DNA of 64,000 nt from Agromyces kandeliae (GCF_009674665.1 NZ_WKJD01000003.1:1-64000); one strand, 5' to 3'; shown: positions 53,655-63,197, numbered from the stretch's first letter. Notes: a model not told the origin generated them from the letters alone. Program-made: numbers and translations.

Positions 53655-54551
53655 TCACCCGTGCGGGATGTCGCCGCCGGCCGAGGCGATGACGGATGCG
53701 GCGAGGGCATGCCCGGTTGCGCACGCGGCCGTGGCGTCGGCTCCGTCGATCGCGGCTGCGAGGTACCCCGCGGCGAACGCGTCGCCCGCGCCGGTGAGGT
53801 CGCGCACGGCGGCGACGGGCGGCACCGGGACGCGCGCGACGCGCTCGCCGGCGTCGAACACGTCCGTCGGCTCCGGACCGTGCTTGACCACGACCCTGGC
53901 GGCGACGGATGCCGCGACCTCGCCACCGCCGTCGACGCCGAGCCGTTCGGCCTCGGCCTCGTTCGCGAAGAGCACGTCCGGGCGGAGCTGCGCGAGCCAG
54001 CCGAGCACGCGCGCGACGCCGAGTCCCTCGAGCAACCCGGTGGACGACGCGTCGATCGAGACGCGCGCCCCCCGATCGCGCGCGAGCGCGACGAGGCGGC
54101 GCACCTCGCCGCGCATCGGTTCGTGCTCGAACCCGTAGCTCGGCACGTGGAGCCAGGCCACGCCGTCGAGCCATCGGGGTTCCACGCCGGAGAGCTCGGC
54201 CGCCGCCGCTCGGTCGGGGAACATCGTGCGTTCGCCGTCGGGTGCGACGACCAGGACGACCGCTCCCGTGCGTCCCTCGCGCTGGACGCGAAGGTCGACG
54301 CCGGAGGCGGCGAGCGCCGACACCAGTGCAGCGCCGGCGCCGTCGTCGCCGACTCTCCCGATGAACCTCGTCGGCGTGCGTGCCGCGGCGTGCGCCGCGA
54401 CGTTCGCTGCGCTGCCGCCGCGCGACCGGAACACCTGCGCCGCCGAATCGGTCGCAGCCCGGATCGGCTCGGTCGCCCAGACGACGATGTCCTCGAGCAG
54501 GTCGCCGACGACGACGAGCAGGCCCGACTCCGGCTCAGCGGGCGAGCTCAC
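53655..54551 (-). CDS. psuK: PfkB-family kinase, pseudouridine kinase candidate
   Basis: The 298-residue ribokinase-fold protein has N-terminal GDLLEDIVV, GGSAANVAAHAA (substrate glycine pair), and the C-terminal PfkB motif DLTGAGDAFAAGY with the catalytic Asp. It would phosphorylate pseudouridine to the 5'-phosphate, the substrate of the adjacent PsuG. That assignment relies on the operon; other PfkB sugar kinases look alike. GTG at 54551, 17 bases inside the psuG end, is preferred because GGAG lies 8 bases upstream; GTG at 54566 is the alternative. Confidence 0.85.
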   Translation of the reverse strand: MSSPAEPESGLLVVVGDLLEDIVVWATEPIRAATDSAAQVFRSRGGSAANVAAHAAARTPTRFIGRVGDDGAGAALVSALAASGVDLRVQREGRTGAVVLVVAPDGERTMFPDRAAAAELSGVEPRWLDGVAWLHVPSYGFEHEPMRGEVRRLVALARDRGARVSIDASSTGLLEGLGVARVLGWLAQLRPDVLFANEAEAERLGVDGGGEVAASVAARVVVKHGPEPTDVFDAGERVARVPVPPVAAVRDLTGAGDAFAAGYLAAAIDGADATAACATGHALAASVIASAGGDIPHG

Positions 54552-55455
54552 GCGCGATCTCCGCACCGAGCCGGGCGTTGCCGCGGTACACCGCGAGGTT
54601 CGCCTCGAGGCTGCGGCCGTCGGTCGCGCGCTGGACGAAGTCGAGCAGGAACGGCGTCGTGTCGTGCCCGGTCACGCCCGCGGCATCCGCTGCAGCCAAC
54701 GCCTCGGCGAGGACCCGGGTGTGGACGTCGGGATCGAGCTGGTCGGTCTCGGCCACCGGGTTGGCGACGAGCACCGCCGGGGCCAGGCCGAGCTCGTCGC
54801 GCGCGCGAGCGACCTCAGCCGCCTCCGCGGCCGACTCGACGCGCGCCGGGACCGGGAACCCGGAGTCGGCGACGTAGAAGCCCGGGAAGCGGTCGGTCCG
54901 GTGGCCGAGCACGGTGATGCCGAGCGTCTCGAGACGTTCGAGCGTCGCACCCACGTCGAGGATCGACTTCACCCCGGCGCTCACGACGACGATGGGAGTC
55001 GCGGCGAGCGCCGGGAGGTCGGTCGACTCGTCGAACGTGTCGCTCGCACCGCGGTGCACGCCGCCGAGCCCGCCCGTCGAGAACACCCGGATACCCGCGC
55101 GGTGCGCCAGCCACGCGGTCGCCGCGACCGTCGTCCCCGCATCGAGGCCCGCCGCGCGAGCGACCGGGAGATCGCGCGTGCTCGCCTTGACGACGCCATC
55201 GGCGCTGCACAGGCGCTCGATCTCCGCTTCGTCGAGGCCGACGACCGCGGTGCCCCCGATGACGCCGATCGTCGCCGGCTCCACGCCGGCCTCGCGGACG
55301 AGCGCCTCGGTCGCGAGGCCGACCTCGAGGTTGCGCGGGCTCGGCAGGCCGTGGGTCAGGATGGTCGACTCCAGGGCGAGGACCGGGCGGCCGGCGGTCA
55401 CGGCGTCGCGCACGCGATCGGCGACGCGCAGGGCGGGGGATCGGTCGGGCTGCAT
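54535..55455 (-). CDS. psuG: Pseudouridine-5'-phosphate glycosidase
   Basis: The 306-residue enzyme cleaves pseudouridine 5'-phosphate to uracil and ribose 5-phosphate (runs reversibly). It shows the family's ALESTILTHGLPSPRN, GGTAVVGLDEAE, KASTRDLPV (catalytic Lys region), FSTGGLGGVHRGA, SAGVKSILDVGATLE and ANPVAETDQLD segments, so the assignment is secure. It is the first gene of psuG-psuK. ATG at 55455 follows GATGAGGCGC; ATG at 55464 is possible. Confidence 0.94.
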   Translation of the reverse strand: MQPDRSPALRVADRVRDAVTAGRPVLALESTILTHGLPSPRNLEVGLATEALVREAGVEPATIGVIGGTAVVGLDEAEIERLCSADGVVKASTRDLPVARAAGLDAGTTVAATAWLAHRAGIRVFSTGGLGGVHRGASDTFDESTDLPALAATPIVVVSAGVKSILDVGATLERLETLGITVLGHRTDRFPGFYVADSGFPVPARVESAAEAAEVARARDELGLAPAVLVANPVAETDQLDPDVHTRVLAEALAAADAAGVTGHDTTPFLLDFVQRATDGRSLEANLAVYRGNARLGAEIARELAR

Positions 55456-55619
55456 GCGCCTCATCGTATGCGGGTGACCCCCGACGCGACCGATGTTCGG
55501 CCGGAGGTGCCGACGGCCGGCCGCGGGCCGCGTGTGTCCGCGTGTGACGGCGCCCCGGGACATCCGTCATGCCCCGGCGTATCGTCGCCTGCACGAACCG
55601 ACCGACCGAGGAGCACGAC

Positions 55620-55970
55620 ATGTCGCCGCAGAACCCGCACGCCGCCGCCGAGTCCCGCACGGGCCTCGCGATGGGCATGCGCGGCTGCGTCGAGGGCGAG
55701 TCGTGCGGCTCCGATCGGCCCGGTCACGGCCTGCACCCGATGCAGGACCGGCTCTCGCGCATCGTCGCCAGCCGGTGGACCGACGCGGTCGTCGTCGCGA
55801 CGGCGTCGGACGGGTTCGTCGAGCTCATCGACCTCGAGGGCGGCGCGCACCGGGTGTGGAACCACGGCGCGCTGACGGGGCGACTCGCCGTCGGCGACCC
55901 GGTCGCCCTGCACCCGGTGTACGGCGTGCTCGCCCGCGGAGACGATCGCTACAGCGTCGCCGCGGTCTGA
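55620..55970 (+). CDS. Small hypothetical protein (116 aa)
   Basis: The N-terminal part is His/Met/Cys-bearing (GLAMGMRGCVEGESCGSDRPGHGLHPM), followed by a compact beta-rich part (AVVVATASDGFVELIDLEG...RLAVGDPVALHPVYGVLARGDDRYSVAAV) that resembles a small SH3/OB-type barrel. I do not recognise the family. GAGGAGCACGAC before ATG 55620 is a strong ribosome site. The frame extends to 55569 but without such a site. Confidence 0.65.
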   Translation: MSPQNPHAAAESRTGLAMGMRGCVEGESCGSDRPGHGLHPMQDRLSRIVASRWTDAVVVATASDGFVELIDLEGGAHRVWNHGALTGRLAVGDPVALHPVYGVLARGDDRYSVAAV

Positions 55971-56015
55971 CGCACGCGACGCGGCCGCCCGGGCCGCGTC
56001 GACGTGATGCGCACG

Positions 56016-56441
56016 TCAGCTCGCCGGCATCATCTCCTTCATCGCGCCCATCATCCGCTCCATGGCCATGACGGCCTGGTCGCAGGCCATCGCGCACATG
56101 CGGCAGTGCTCGTGGGCGTCGGCGTGCATCATGCACTCCGCGGAGCACGCGCGGCACATGGTGACGCAGGTCTCCATCATCGACATCATGACCTGCATGT
56201 CGTAGCCGGTGGTGCGGAGCATCATCCGCATCATCGCGTCGCACACGTCGGCGCAGTTGGCGCACATCGCGCCGCACCGGCCGAGGCCCTCGCCGGCGTC
56301 GGCATCGGCGCACATGAGGCACGCCTGCATGCACGCGGAGAGGGCCTCCATACACTCCTCCATCATCGACATGTCCATGTCCTTCATGGGCATGTCCGAC
56401 GCCGACATGGCGCCCTTCATCATGTCCATCGTCATGTTCAT
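56016..56441 (-). CDS. Cys/Met-rich four-helix copper-storage-type protein (Csp-like)
   Basis: The 141-residue protein has 15 cysteines, many as CxxxC pairs (37/41, 56/60, 63/67, 92/96, 99/103, 116/120), spaced to line the core of a four-helix bundle as in Csp1/Csp3 copper storage proteins. A Met-rich N-terminus (MNMTMDMMKG...MPMKDMDMSMM) and His in HADAHEHC add soft-metal ligands. No signal peptide is seen, so a cytosolic Csp3-like role is inferred. ATG at 56441 follows GAGGTGCGGG. Confidence 0.88.
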   Translation of the reverse strand: MNMTMDMMKGAMSASDMPMKDMDMSMMEECMEALSACMQACLMCADADAGEGLGRCGAMCANCADVCDAMMRMMLRTTGYDMQVMMSMMETCVTMCRACSAECMMHADAHEHCRMCAMACDQAVMAMERMMGAMKEMMPAS

Positions 56442-56643
56442 CCCGCACCTCGCCGTCTCCGAGGAGCCGGGTGTCGGTGGTGCCGGCGCTGGGACCCGGC
56501 GACCCTCTCGAGCCGAATGCTACGCCGCGGTCCCCGCTCCCAGAAGGGGAACGAGCCGACCGTCACGGGCGTGGGGCAGGGCGGATGCCGCGACCGCGCG
56601 CGTCACGGATCGTCGCGGATTTCGACGACTCGGACCGGTCGCG

Positions 56644-56662
56644 TAAGGTTAGCCTTACCTTT
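56644..56662 (+). promoter_or_regulatory. IdeR/DtxR-type iron box
   Basis: TAAGGTTAGCCTTACCTTT matches 15 of 19 positions of the consensus TTAGGTTAGSCTAACCTAA, including the central palindrome. It lies 43-61 bases before the ATG of the adenylation-acyltransferase gene, where it would overlap the promoter. Iron-loaded IdeR/DtxR would repress this gene. Confidence 0.8.
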
Positions 56663-56704
56663 CCGCCGAACCGGCGGATGCGACCCCCGAACCGGATACG
56701 CGCC

Positions 56705-59401
56705 ATGCCCATGCTGCTGACCAGGACCGAGCCCGCGCTCGACCTGCTCGGCGGCGACCCCTCCGCCCCCGCGCTCGTCACGCCGACGTCGCGAGTGGAC
56801 TACGGCGAGCTCCGCGAGCGGATCGATGACCGCCGCAGCGCGCTCGGCGGCGGTCGCCGCCTGGTCTTCCTCTCGGGCGCCAACACCGTCGAATCCGTCG
56901 TCACCTACCTCGCCGCACTCGCGGCGGGCCATCCCGTGCTGCTCCTCCCCTCGGGCGTCGAGGGCGCGGCGCTCGACGAGCTGGTCGCCCGCTACGCGCC
57001 CGACGTGATGGTCCGCGCGGACGCTCGCGGGTTCGAGCTGACGGACGTCGCCGCCGGCGCGAGGCATGCGTTCCACCCCGAACTCGCCCTGCTCGCGAGC
57101 ACGTCGGGGTCGACCGGCTCGCCCAAGCTCGTCCGGCTCTCCCGTACGAACGTGACCGCGAACGCACGGAGCATCGCCGACTACCTCGACCTCGGGCCCG
57201 GTGACCGTGCCGCGACGACGCTGCCGCTCGGGTACTGCTACGGGCTCTCGGTCGTCAACAGCCACCTCGTGGCGGGTGCCAGCGTCCTGCTCACCGACCG
57301 GTCGGTCGTCGAGCCGGCCTTCTGGGACGAGTTCGCAGCCCTCGGAGCGACCTCATTCGCGGGCGTCCCCTACACCTACGACCTCCTCGAGACCACGGAC
57401 TTCGCGAGCCGCGACCTGCCCGACCTCCGGTACGTCACGCAGGCCGGCGGCCGGCTCGCGCCCGACCGGGTGCGAGCGCTCGCCCGCCTCGGACGCCGGC
57501 GGGGGTTCGACCTCTACGTCATGTACGGCCAGACCGAGGCGACCGCGCGCATGGCCTACCTGCCGCCCGAGCTCGCCGAGACGGCCGCCGGCGCGATCGG
57601 CGTGCCGATCCCGGGCGGGTCGCTCCGCATCGACGAGGGCGTCGCCGGTGCGGCCCCGGGCGAGGGCGAACTCGTCTACTCGGGACCGAACGTCATGATG
57701 GGGTACGCCGAGACGTCGGCCGACCTCGCGCGCGGACCCGAACTCGGGGAGCTGCGCACGGGCGACCTCGCCCGGCGCCGAGCGGACGGCCTGGTCGAGA
57801 TCACCGGGCGGCTCAGCCGCTTCGCGAAGAGCTTCGGCCTGCGCCTCGACCTCGACCGGATCGAACGGATGCTCGCCGCCGACGGCATCGAGGCTCGCAC
57901 GGTCGCGATCGACGAGCGGCTCGCGGTGTTCGTCCGCCACGACCGGTCCATCGAGACGGCGCGCGCCGCGGTCGAGCACTCCACGCGGCTTCCGGCGCAC
58001 GCGTTCGACGTGCACGCGATCGCCGAGTTCCCGCGCACCCCGAACGGCAAGCCCGACCACGCCGCGCTGCGCGCGCACACGGCACTGCTGCGGGCGACGG
58101 ATGCTCCGGTTGCACCGACGTCGCCGGCCGACGCTCCCAGCGCACCACCGGCCCCCTCGGCCGCCGAGCTCCGCGACCTGTACGCCGAGCTCCTCGGCCG
58201 GCCCGATGCCACGGAGGACGACAGCTTCGCCTCGCTCGACGGGGACTCGCTGAACTACGTCGAACTCGCGCTGCGCCTGGAGGAGCGGATCGGCGCGCTC
58301 CCCGCCGACTGGCCGAGCCGCAGCATCCGCTCGTTCGGCGCGCCGGCGCCGTCGGTGGAGGCCGCGGCCGCCGTCGACACCCGCGTGCCGCCGGACGATC
58401 GCGCGACGCCGGCCGGTCCGTCGCACGCGACGGGCGCGGCGCCGACCGCCGGGCGCCGCCGCATCGCGCGGCTCGAGACCTCCGTCGTCCTGCGCGCGGT
58501 CGCGATCATCCTGATCGTCGCGACGCACGCCGACGTCGTGCAGCTCAAGGGCGGCGCGCACCTGCTGCTCGCTGTGGCCGGCTTCAACCTCGCCCGGTTC
58601 CGGTTGTCCGGCTCATCCGCGGGCGCCGCCGACGAGCGCCGGGAACGCCGCCGACGCGTGCGCGGCCTGCTCCGCAGCGCGGCGCTCATCGCCGTGCCCG
58701 CCGTGCTCTGGATCGGCGGGGTCGCGCTCATCGCGCGTGCGTACGACCCGGCCACGGTGCTGCTCTCGAACTGGCTCGTGCCAGGGACGACCGGCTGGAG
58801 CGAGCAGTGGCAGTTCTGGTTCCTCGAGGCCCTCGTGTGGTCGATCGTCGGGCTGGCCGCGGTCTTCGCCGTCCCCGGCGTCACGAGGCTGGAGCGACGC
58901 TTCCCGTACGCGTTCGCGCTGACGGTGCTGGGCATCGCGCTCGCCGTGCGCTACGCGGTGTCCGGCGGGGTCACCCCCGCCTCGCCGATGCGCTACGCGC
59001 TGCCCGCCATCGCATGGCTCATCGCGCTCGGCTGGCTCGTCGCCCGGTCGACGTCGGTTCCGCGCCGCGTGGCGACGAGCGCGATCGTGCTCGTCACCGT
59101 GCCCGGCTTCTTCGGCGATCCGGTCCGCGAGGGGATCGTGGCCATCGGGCTCGGCCTGCTCATCTGGGCGACGAGCCTGCCGGTCCCCGTCGTGCTCTCG
59201 GGCGCGCTCGGCACGGTCGCATCCGCCTCGATGTTCGTCTACCTGACCCATTGGCAGGTGTACCCGCCCATCGAGGAGTGGTCGCCGCCGCTCGCGATCG
59301 TCGCGTCGTTCGCGGTCGGCCTCGCCGCATGGTGGGCGTGGGGACGGGCCACCGCATGGCTCGCCGCCGCGCGGCGGCGCGCGCGCACGACGACCGCCTG
59401 A
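56705..59401 (+). CDS. Adenylation - carrier protein - membrane acyltransferase fusion
   Basis: The 898-residue three-part protein begins with an AMP-forming acyl/aminoacyl ligase (1-465): STSGSTGSPK (132-141), YGQTEA, TGDLARR, and A10 Lys449 in TPNGKPD. Next is a carrier domain (485-535) with phosphopantetheine Ser515 in LDGDSLNYVEL. The last part (590-895) is multi-pass and resembles acyltransferase-3 (LRAVAIILIVATHADVV, then a glycine-rich helix and several more). The three activities together suggest activation of an acid, loading on the carrier, and transfer at the membrane. An iron box upstream suggests a product made in low iron. The substrate is unknown. ATG 56705 or 56711. Confidence 0.85.
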   Translation: MPMLLTRTEPALDLLGGDPSAPALVTPTSRVDYGELRERIDDRRSALGGGRRLVFLSGANTVESVVTYLAALAAGHPVLLLPSGVEGAALDELVARYAPDVMVRADARGFELTDVAAGARHAFHPELALLASTSGSTGSPKLVRLSRTNVTANARSIADYLDLGPGDRAATTLPLGYCYGLSVVNSHLVAGASVLLTDRSVVEPAFWDEFAALGATSFAGVPYTYDLLETTDFASRDLPDLRYVTQAGGRLAPDRVRALARLGRRRGFDLYVMYGQTEATARMAYLPPELAETAAGAIGVPIPGGSLRIDEGVAGAAPGEGELVYSGPNVMMGYAETSADLARGPELGELRTGDLARRRADGLVEITGRLSRFAKSFGLRLDLDRIERMLAADGIEARTVAIDERLAVFVRHDRSIETARAAVEHSTRLPAHAFDVHAIAEFPRTPNGKPDHAALRAHTALLRATDAPVAPTSPADAPSAPPAPSAAELRDLYAELLGRPDATEDDSFASLDGDSLNYVELALRLEERIGALPADWPSRSIRSFGAPAPSVEAAAAVDTRVPPDDRATPAGPSHATGAAPTAGRRRIARLETSVVLRAVAIILIVATHADVVQLKGGAHLLLAVAGFNLARFRLSGSSAGAADERRERRRRVRGLLRSAALIAVPAVLWIGGVALIARAYDPATVLLSNWLVPGTTGWSEQWQFWFLEALVWSIVGLAAVFAVPGVTRLERRFPYAFALTVLGIALAVRYAVSGGVTPASPMRYALPAIAWLIALGWLVARSTSVPRRVATSAIVLVTVPGFFGDPVREGIVAIGLGLLIWATSLPVPVVLSGALGTVASASMFVYLTHWQVYPPIEEWSPPLAIVASFAVGLAAWWAWGRATAWLAAARRRARTTTA

Positions 59402-59425
59402 CCGTCGGGCGCGGCCGTGCGCGCC

Positions 59426-59896
59426 TCAGCCGCGGAGCGCCCGGAGGGTGTTCGCCGTCGCGATCGCCGCCTCTGCGGCCTCGCGGCCCTTGTCCTCCTT
59501 CGACCCCGGCAGGCCGGCCCGGTCGAGGCCCTGCTGCTCGTCGTCGAGGGTCAGCACGCCGAAGCCGACGGGCTTGCCCGTGTCGAGTGCGACGCGGGTC
59601 AGGCCGTCGGTCGCGGCCGACGACACGTACTCGAAGTGCGGCGTCCCGCCGCGGATGATGACGCCGAGCGCCACGACCGCGTCGGCGCCCGCCTCGAGTG
59701 CCGCCTTCGACACCACCGGGAGCTCGAAGCTGCCCGGCACGCGGACCAGCTCGTAGGACGCTCCCGCCGCCTCGAGCGTGCGCGTCGCGCCCGCGATGAG
59801 CCCGTCGCTGATCTCGTCGTGCCAGCTGCCTGCGACGATCACGATGCGGAGGCCCTCGCCGTCCACGTCGAATTCGGGTGATCCGGTGCCGCTCAT
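59426..59896 (-). CDS. ribH: 6,7-dimethyl-8-ribityllumazine synthase
   Basis: The 156-residue enzyme joins 5-amino-6-ribitylaminouracil and dihydroxybutanone phosphate, the penultimate riboflavin step. It shows [32 protein letters not shown] (catalytic His of HFEYV), [14 protein letters not shown] and the terminal [16 protein letters not shown]. It is the last gene of ribD-ribE-ribBA-ribH. The ATG overlaps the ribBA stop (ATGA). Confidence 0.96.
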   Translation of the reverse strand: MSGTGSPEFDVDGEGLRIVIVAGSWHDEISDGLIAGATRTLEAAGASYELVRVPGSFELPVVSKAALEAGADAVVALGVIIRGGTPHFEYVSSAATDGLTRVALDTGKPVGFGVLTLDDEQQGLDRAGLPGSKEDKGREAAEAAIATANTLRALRG

Positions 59897-61197
59897 GATG
59901 CGTGTCCCTTCAGCAGTTCGTCTGCGGCAGCCTCGGTCAGCTGCCGGTCGTCGATGGCGTGTCCCATGCGGGTGCGCTTGGTCTCGAGGTAGCCGGCGTT
60001 CACCGCGCCGACGCCCACCACGAGGGGGAGGCGGTCGGCGATCCGGATGCCGTGCGCCTCGAGCTGGTGCACCTTCTCGGGGTTGTTGGTGAGCAGTCGC
60101 ACGCGCTCGATCCCGAGGTCGTCGAGGATCGCGCTGGCCGCCGTGTAGTCGCGTGCGTCGATCGGGAGCCCGAGCGCCACGTTCGCGTCGAGCGTGTCGA
60201 GTCCCCCCTCCTGGAGCCGGTACGCGCGCAGCTTGTTGATGAGGCCGATGCCGCGGCCTTCGTGGCCGCGGAGGTAGACGACCACCCCGCCGCGGTCCGC
60301 GATCGTCGAGAGCGCCGCGTCGAGCTGCGGGCCGCACTCGCACTTCAACGACCCGATCGCCTCACCGGTCAGGCACTCCGAATGCACCCGCGTGATCGCC
60401 CCGGCGGGATCTGCCGCAGGGTCGCCCGCGATGATCGCGAGGTGGTCGGCGCCCGTGTTGCGGTCGCGGTAGGCGCGAACGCGGAACGTCCCGTGCATGG
60501 TGGGCAGGTTCGTCTCGACCTCGAACTGCACGCGCGCCGACTCGTCGATCACCACGGGCGACTCGCCCGCGGCGAGGTCCTGCCCGCCATGCTGCTCGCG
60601 GAGCCAGTCGACGAGCGCCGCGACCGTCGTCACCGGCAGGCCCTCGCGCTCGCCCAGTTCGATGAGCCCGGGCAGGCGCATCATCTCGCCGTCCTCCTCC
60701 ACGAGTTCGCCGATCACGCCGACGGGCGAGAGGCCGGCGAGTCGCATCAGGTCGACCGCGGCCTCGGTGTGGCCCGCACGCTCCCGGACGCCGCCGTCCA
60801 CCGCGCGGAGGGGCAGGATGTGCCCGGGGCGGATCAGCGTGTCGGGCGTCGAGTCGGGGTCGGCGAGCACGCGCAGCGTGTGCGCCCGGTCGGACGCCGA
60901 GATGCCCGTCGAGGTGCGGTCGGCGGCATCCACCGAGACCGTGTACGCGGTGCCGCGCGCGTCCTCGTTGCGCTCCACCATGAGCGGCAGGCCGAGCCGG
61001 TCGGCGAACGAGTTCGGCATCGGCGCGCAGAGGTAGCCGCTGGTGTTGCGGACCATCCACGCGATCCATTCGCGGGTCGCGAACTCGGCGGCCATGATGG
61101 CGTCGCCCTCGTTCTCGCGCGCCTCGTCGTCGGCGACGATGACGGGCTTGCCGGCGCGGAGTGCGTCCAGCACCTCGGGAATCGTGGCGAGGCTCAT
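59893..61197 (-). CDS. ribBA: Bifunctional DHBP synthase / GTP cyclohydrolase II
   Basis: The 434-residue protein starts with a dihydroxybutanone-phosphate synthase domain (about 1-205): [43 protein letters not shown] cyclohydrolase II domain follows (about 215-420): [12 protein letters not shown] then LKCECG (zinc cysteines), [10 protein letters not shown], and LLTNNPEKV. Both active sites look complete, so it supplies both riboflavin precursors. Its stop overlaps ribH and its ATG overlaps the ribE stop (61194-61197). Confidence 0.96.
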   Translation of the reverse strand: MSLATIPEVLDALRAGKPVIVADDEARENEGDAIMAAEFATREWIAWMVRNTSGYLCAPMPNSFADRLGLPLMVERNEDARGTAYTVSVDAADRTSTGISASDRAHTLRVLADPDSTPDTLIRPGHILPLRAVDGGVRERAGHTEAAVDLMRLAGLSPVGVIGELVEEDGEMMRLPGLIELGEREGLPVTTVAALVDWLREQHGGQDLAAGESPVVIDESARVQFEVETNLPTMHGTFRVRAYRDRNTGADHLAIIAGDPAADPAGAITRVHSECLTGEAIGSLKCECGPQLDAALSTIADRGGVVVYLRGHEGRGIGLINKLRAYRLQEGGLDTLDANVALGLPIDARDYTAASAILDDLGIERVRLLTNNPEKVHQLEAHGIRIADRLPLVVGVGAVNAGYLETKRTRMGHAIDDRQLTEAAADELLKGHAS

Positions 61198-61895
61198 CGG
61201 TCGCCTCCGATCGACGAGGATGCCGGGTCGTCCGCGCGGACCTCCCAGCCCGGTCCGCCCGGCTGGGCGAGCGACGAAGGCAGGGCGCGGTGCGCGTCCA
61301 GGCGCAGCATCCGCTGGACGTGGCGGGCGAGCACGTCGGTCTCGAGGTTCACGCGGTCACCCGGTGCGAGCGAGCCGAGCGTCGTCGCCGCGAGGGTCTC
61401 GGGGATCAGCGAGACCTCGAACCACGATCCCTCGGGCTCGTCGCCCAGGCCGCTGACGGTGAGCGAGACCCCGTCGACGGCGATCGATCCCTTGTCGACG
61501 ACGAGCGCGGCGAGGCTCGCGGGCAGGGAGAAGCGCACCACGCGCCAGGCATCGCCCGGGACGACTTGGAGCACCTCGGCCGTGCCGTCGACGTGCCCCT
61601 GCACGATGTGCCCGCCGAGCCGGTCGCCGACGAGCGCCGCGCGCTCGAGGTTGACCGGGCGACCCGCCTCCACGGTGTCGAGCGTCGACATCGCGAGCGT
61701 CTGCGCCATGACATCGGCGGTGAACGTCTCGTCGGACGCGTCGACGACCGTGAGGCACACGCCCGAGACCGCGATCGAGTCGCCGTGGCGGACGCCCTCG
61801 ACGACCTTCGGCCCGCGGACCGTCACGCGCATGACGTCGGCGGCCGGCTCGACGCGCGTGATCTCGCCGAGTTCCTCGATGATTCCGGTGAACAT
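61194..61895 (-). CDS. ribE: Riboflavin synthase alpha chain
   Basis: The 233-residue protein has two tandem lumazine-binding barrels (MFTGIIEELGEI... and the second from about GHIVQGHVDGTAEV). It ends each with SGVCLTVV and DGVSLTVSGL-type strands. It dismutates two lumazines to riboflavin. The C-terminal 30 residues (LDAHRALPSSLAQPGG...) are a disordered extra tail. ATG at 61895 sits 2 bases from the ribD stop. Confidence 0.95.
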   Translation of the reverse strand: MFTGIIEELGEITRVEPAADVMRVTVRGPKVVEGVRHGDSIAVSGVCLTVVDASDETFTADVMAQTLAMSTLDTVEAGRPVNLERAALVGDRLGGHIVQGHVDGTAEVLQVVPGDAWRVVRFSLPASLAALVVDKGSIAVDGVSLTVSGLGDEPEGSWFEVSLIPETLAATTLGSLAPGDRVNLETDVLARHVQRMLRLDAHRALPSSLAQPGGPGWEVRADDPASSSIGGDR

Positions 61896-61896
61896 G

Positions 61897-62961
61897 TCAG
61901 ACCCTCTCTCGGGTGGTGGTCTCGGGGTGCGCGGCCGTGTCGGGTCGGGCGACGACGAGGATGTCGTCGCCGAGTCGCACCAGTTCGGTGATGTGGAAGC
62001 GATGCGCCTCGGCGATCGTGCCGACGCCGATGTCGCCGATCGCGGTGCGCGGCCCGCCGATGACGGCGGGTGCGAGGTAGACGAGCAGGTCGTCCGCGAG
62101 GCCCGCCGCGAGGAACGCGGTCGCCAGCGTCGGGCCGCCCTCGACGAAGAGCGAGCGGATGCCGCGTCGCTGGAGCTCCTCCAGGTCGTGGGCGAGCTCG
62201 GTGCCGGCCAACGTGATGGGCTCGATCGGATGCCGCAGCACGGCCGCGTCGGCAGGGATCGCGCGCCTGCCGAACACCACCGGGACCGGCTGGTCGTCCA
62301 GGAGCGCTCCCTCGTCGTCCCGGGCGGTGAGCGCCGGATCGTCGGCGAGCACGGTACCCGTCCCGACGGCGATCGCGTCCGCGACCGCCCGGCGGCGGTG
62401 CACGTCGGCACGGGCCTCCCGACCGGTGATCCAGCGGCTCGTACCGTCCGCGGCGGCCACCCGGCCGTCGAGGCTCGACGCCCACTTGACCGTGACGCGC
62501 GGACGACCTTCGCGGGCGGCGAAGAGCCAGTCCTCCAGGAACGCCTCGACCTCGTCGGCGAGCACGCCGCCGACGACCTCGACGCCGGCGTCGGAGAGCG
62601 TTCGGGCGCCGCCGGCGGAGTGCGGTCCGGGGTCGTCGACCGCGTAGACGACGCGCGCGACGCCGGCCTCGACGAGTGCTCGGGCGCACGGGCCCGTGCG
62701 GCCGACGTGGTTGCACGGCTCGAGCGTGACGACCGCGGTCGCGCCGTGCGCGGCGCCCGGGGCCAGCTTCGAGAGCGCGTCGACCTCCGCGTGCGCGGTG
62801 CCCGCGCCGCGGTGCCAGCCCTCGGCGAGCACGTCGCCGTCGGGGGAGATGATGACGCAACCGACGCGGGGGTTCACGCCCCTCGCCGGACCGCGCTCCG
62901 CGAGCTCCAGCGCCCGACGCATCGTCGCGGCATCGGTCGCCGCGCGCGTGACCGTGGTCAT
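61897..62961 (-). CDS. ribD: Bifunctional riboflavin deaminase/reductase
   Basis: The 354-residue protein has an N-terminal cytidine-deaminase-like domain (TAHAEVDAL and EPCNHVGRTGPC zinc site) and a C-terminal DHFR-like reductase (RVTVKWASSLDGRVAAADG, LFVEGGPTLATAF). It carries out the second and third steps from the GTP cyclohydrolase product. It is the first gene of the rib operon, 78 bases after the FMN riboswitch. ATG at 62961 gives the normal N-terminus; the in-frame ATG at 63027 would start in the leader. Confidence 0.95.
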   Translation of the reverse strand: MTTVTRAATDAATMRRALELAERGPARGVNPRVGCVIISPDGDVLAEGWHRGAGTAHAEVDALSKLAPGAAHGATAVVTLEPCNHVGRTGPCARALVEAGVARVVYAVDDPGPHSAGGARTLSDAGVEVVGGVLADEVEAFLEDWLFAAREGRPRVTVKWASSLDGRVAAADGTSRWITGREARADVHRRRAVADAIAVGTGTVLADDPALTARDDEGALLDDQPVPVVFGRRAIPADAAVLRHPIEPITLAGTELAHDLEELQRRGIRSLFVEGGPTLATAFLAAGLADDLLVYLAPAVIGGPRTAIGDIGVGTIAEAHRFHITELVRLGDDILVVARPDTAAHPETTTRERV

Positions 62962-63039
62962 CGCCTGTCGCCTGCCTTCCAGGCTCCGGGGCGCCCGGGC
63001 ATCGCCGGACCGGTCGACCACGCGCATGGCGTCGCCGAC

Positions 63040-63181
63040 ACGTGCTGCCTCCCATCCGGACTTTCACCGTCGGTACCGGAATTCCACCGGATCAACCGTC
63101 CGCGCGCGACCGGATGGTCACGCGCTCGCGGCTCGCGGACTTTCACCGCCGGTTCGGACTTGCACCGACCCCGGAGCACGT
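63040..63181 (-). ncRNA. FMN riboswitch (RFN element)
   Basis: Read on the minus strand this is a classical RFN element. The closing stem is AGCACGT/ACGTGCT (63175-63181 with 63040-63046). The conserved blocks GGGGTCGGTGCAAGTCCG, ACCGGCGGTGAAAGTCCGCG, GATCCGGTGGAATTCCGG and CGACGGTGAAAGTCCGGATG are present, then GGGAGGCAG. FMN binding would lower rib operon expression. The distance to ribD and lack of an obvious T-run terminator favour control of translation, though this is not certain. Confidence 0.95.
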
Positions 63182-63191
63182 TACGTGTTCG

Positions 63192-63197
63192 ATTCTA
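63192..63197 (-). promoter_or_regulatory. Possible -10 element of the rib operon promoter
   Basis: On the minus strand TAGAAT (63192-63197) lies 11 bases before the riboswitch 5' end, matching a -10 element with transcription starting just before the RFN. The -35 region is G/C-rich and unconvincing. Confidence 0.45.
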
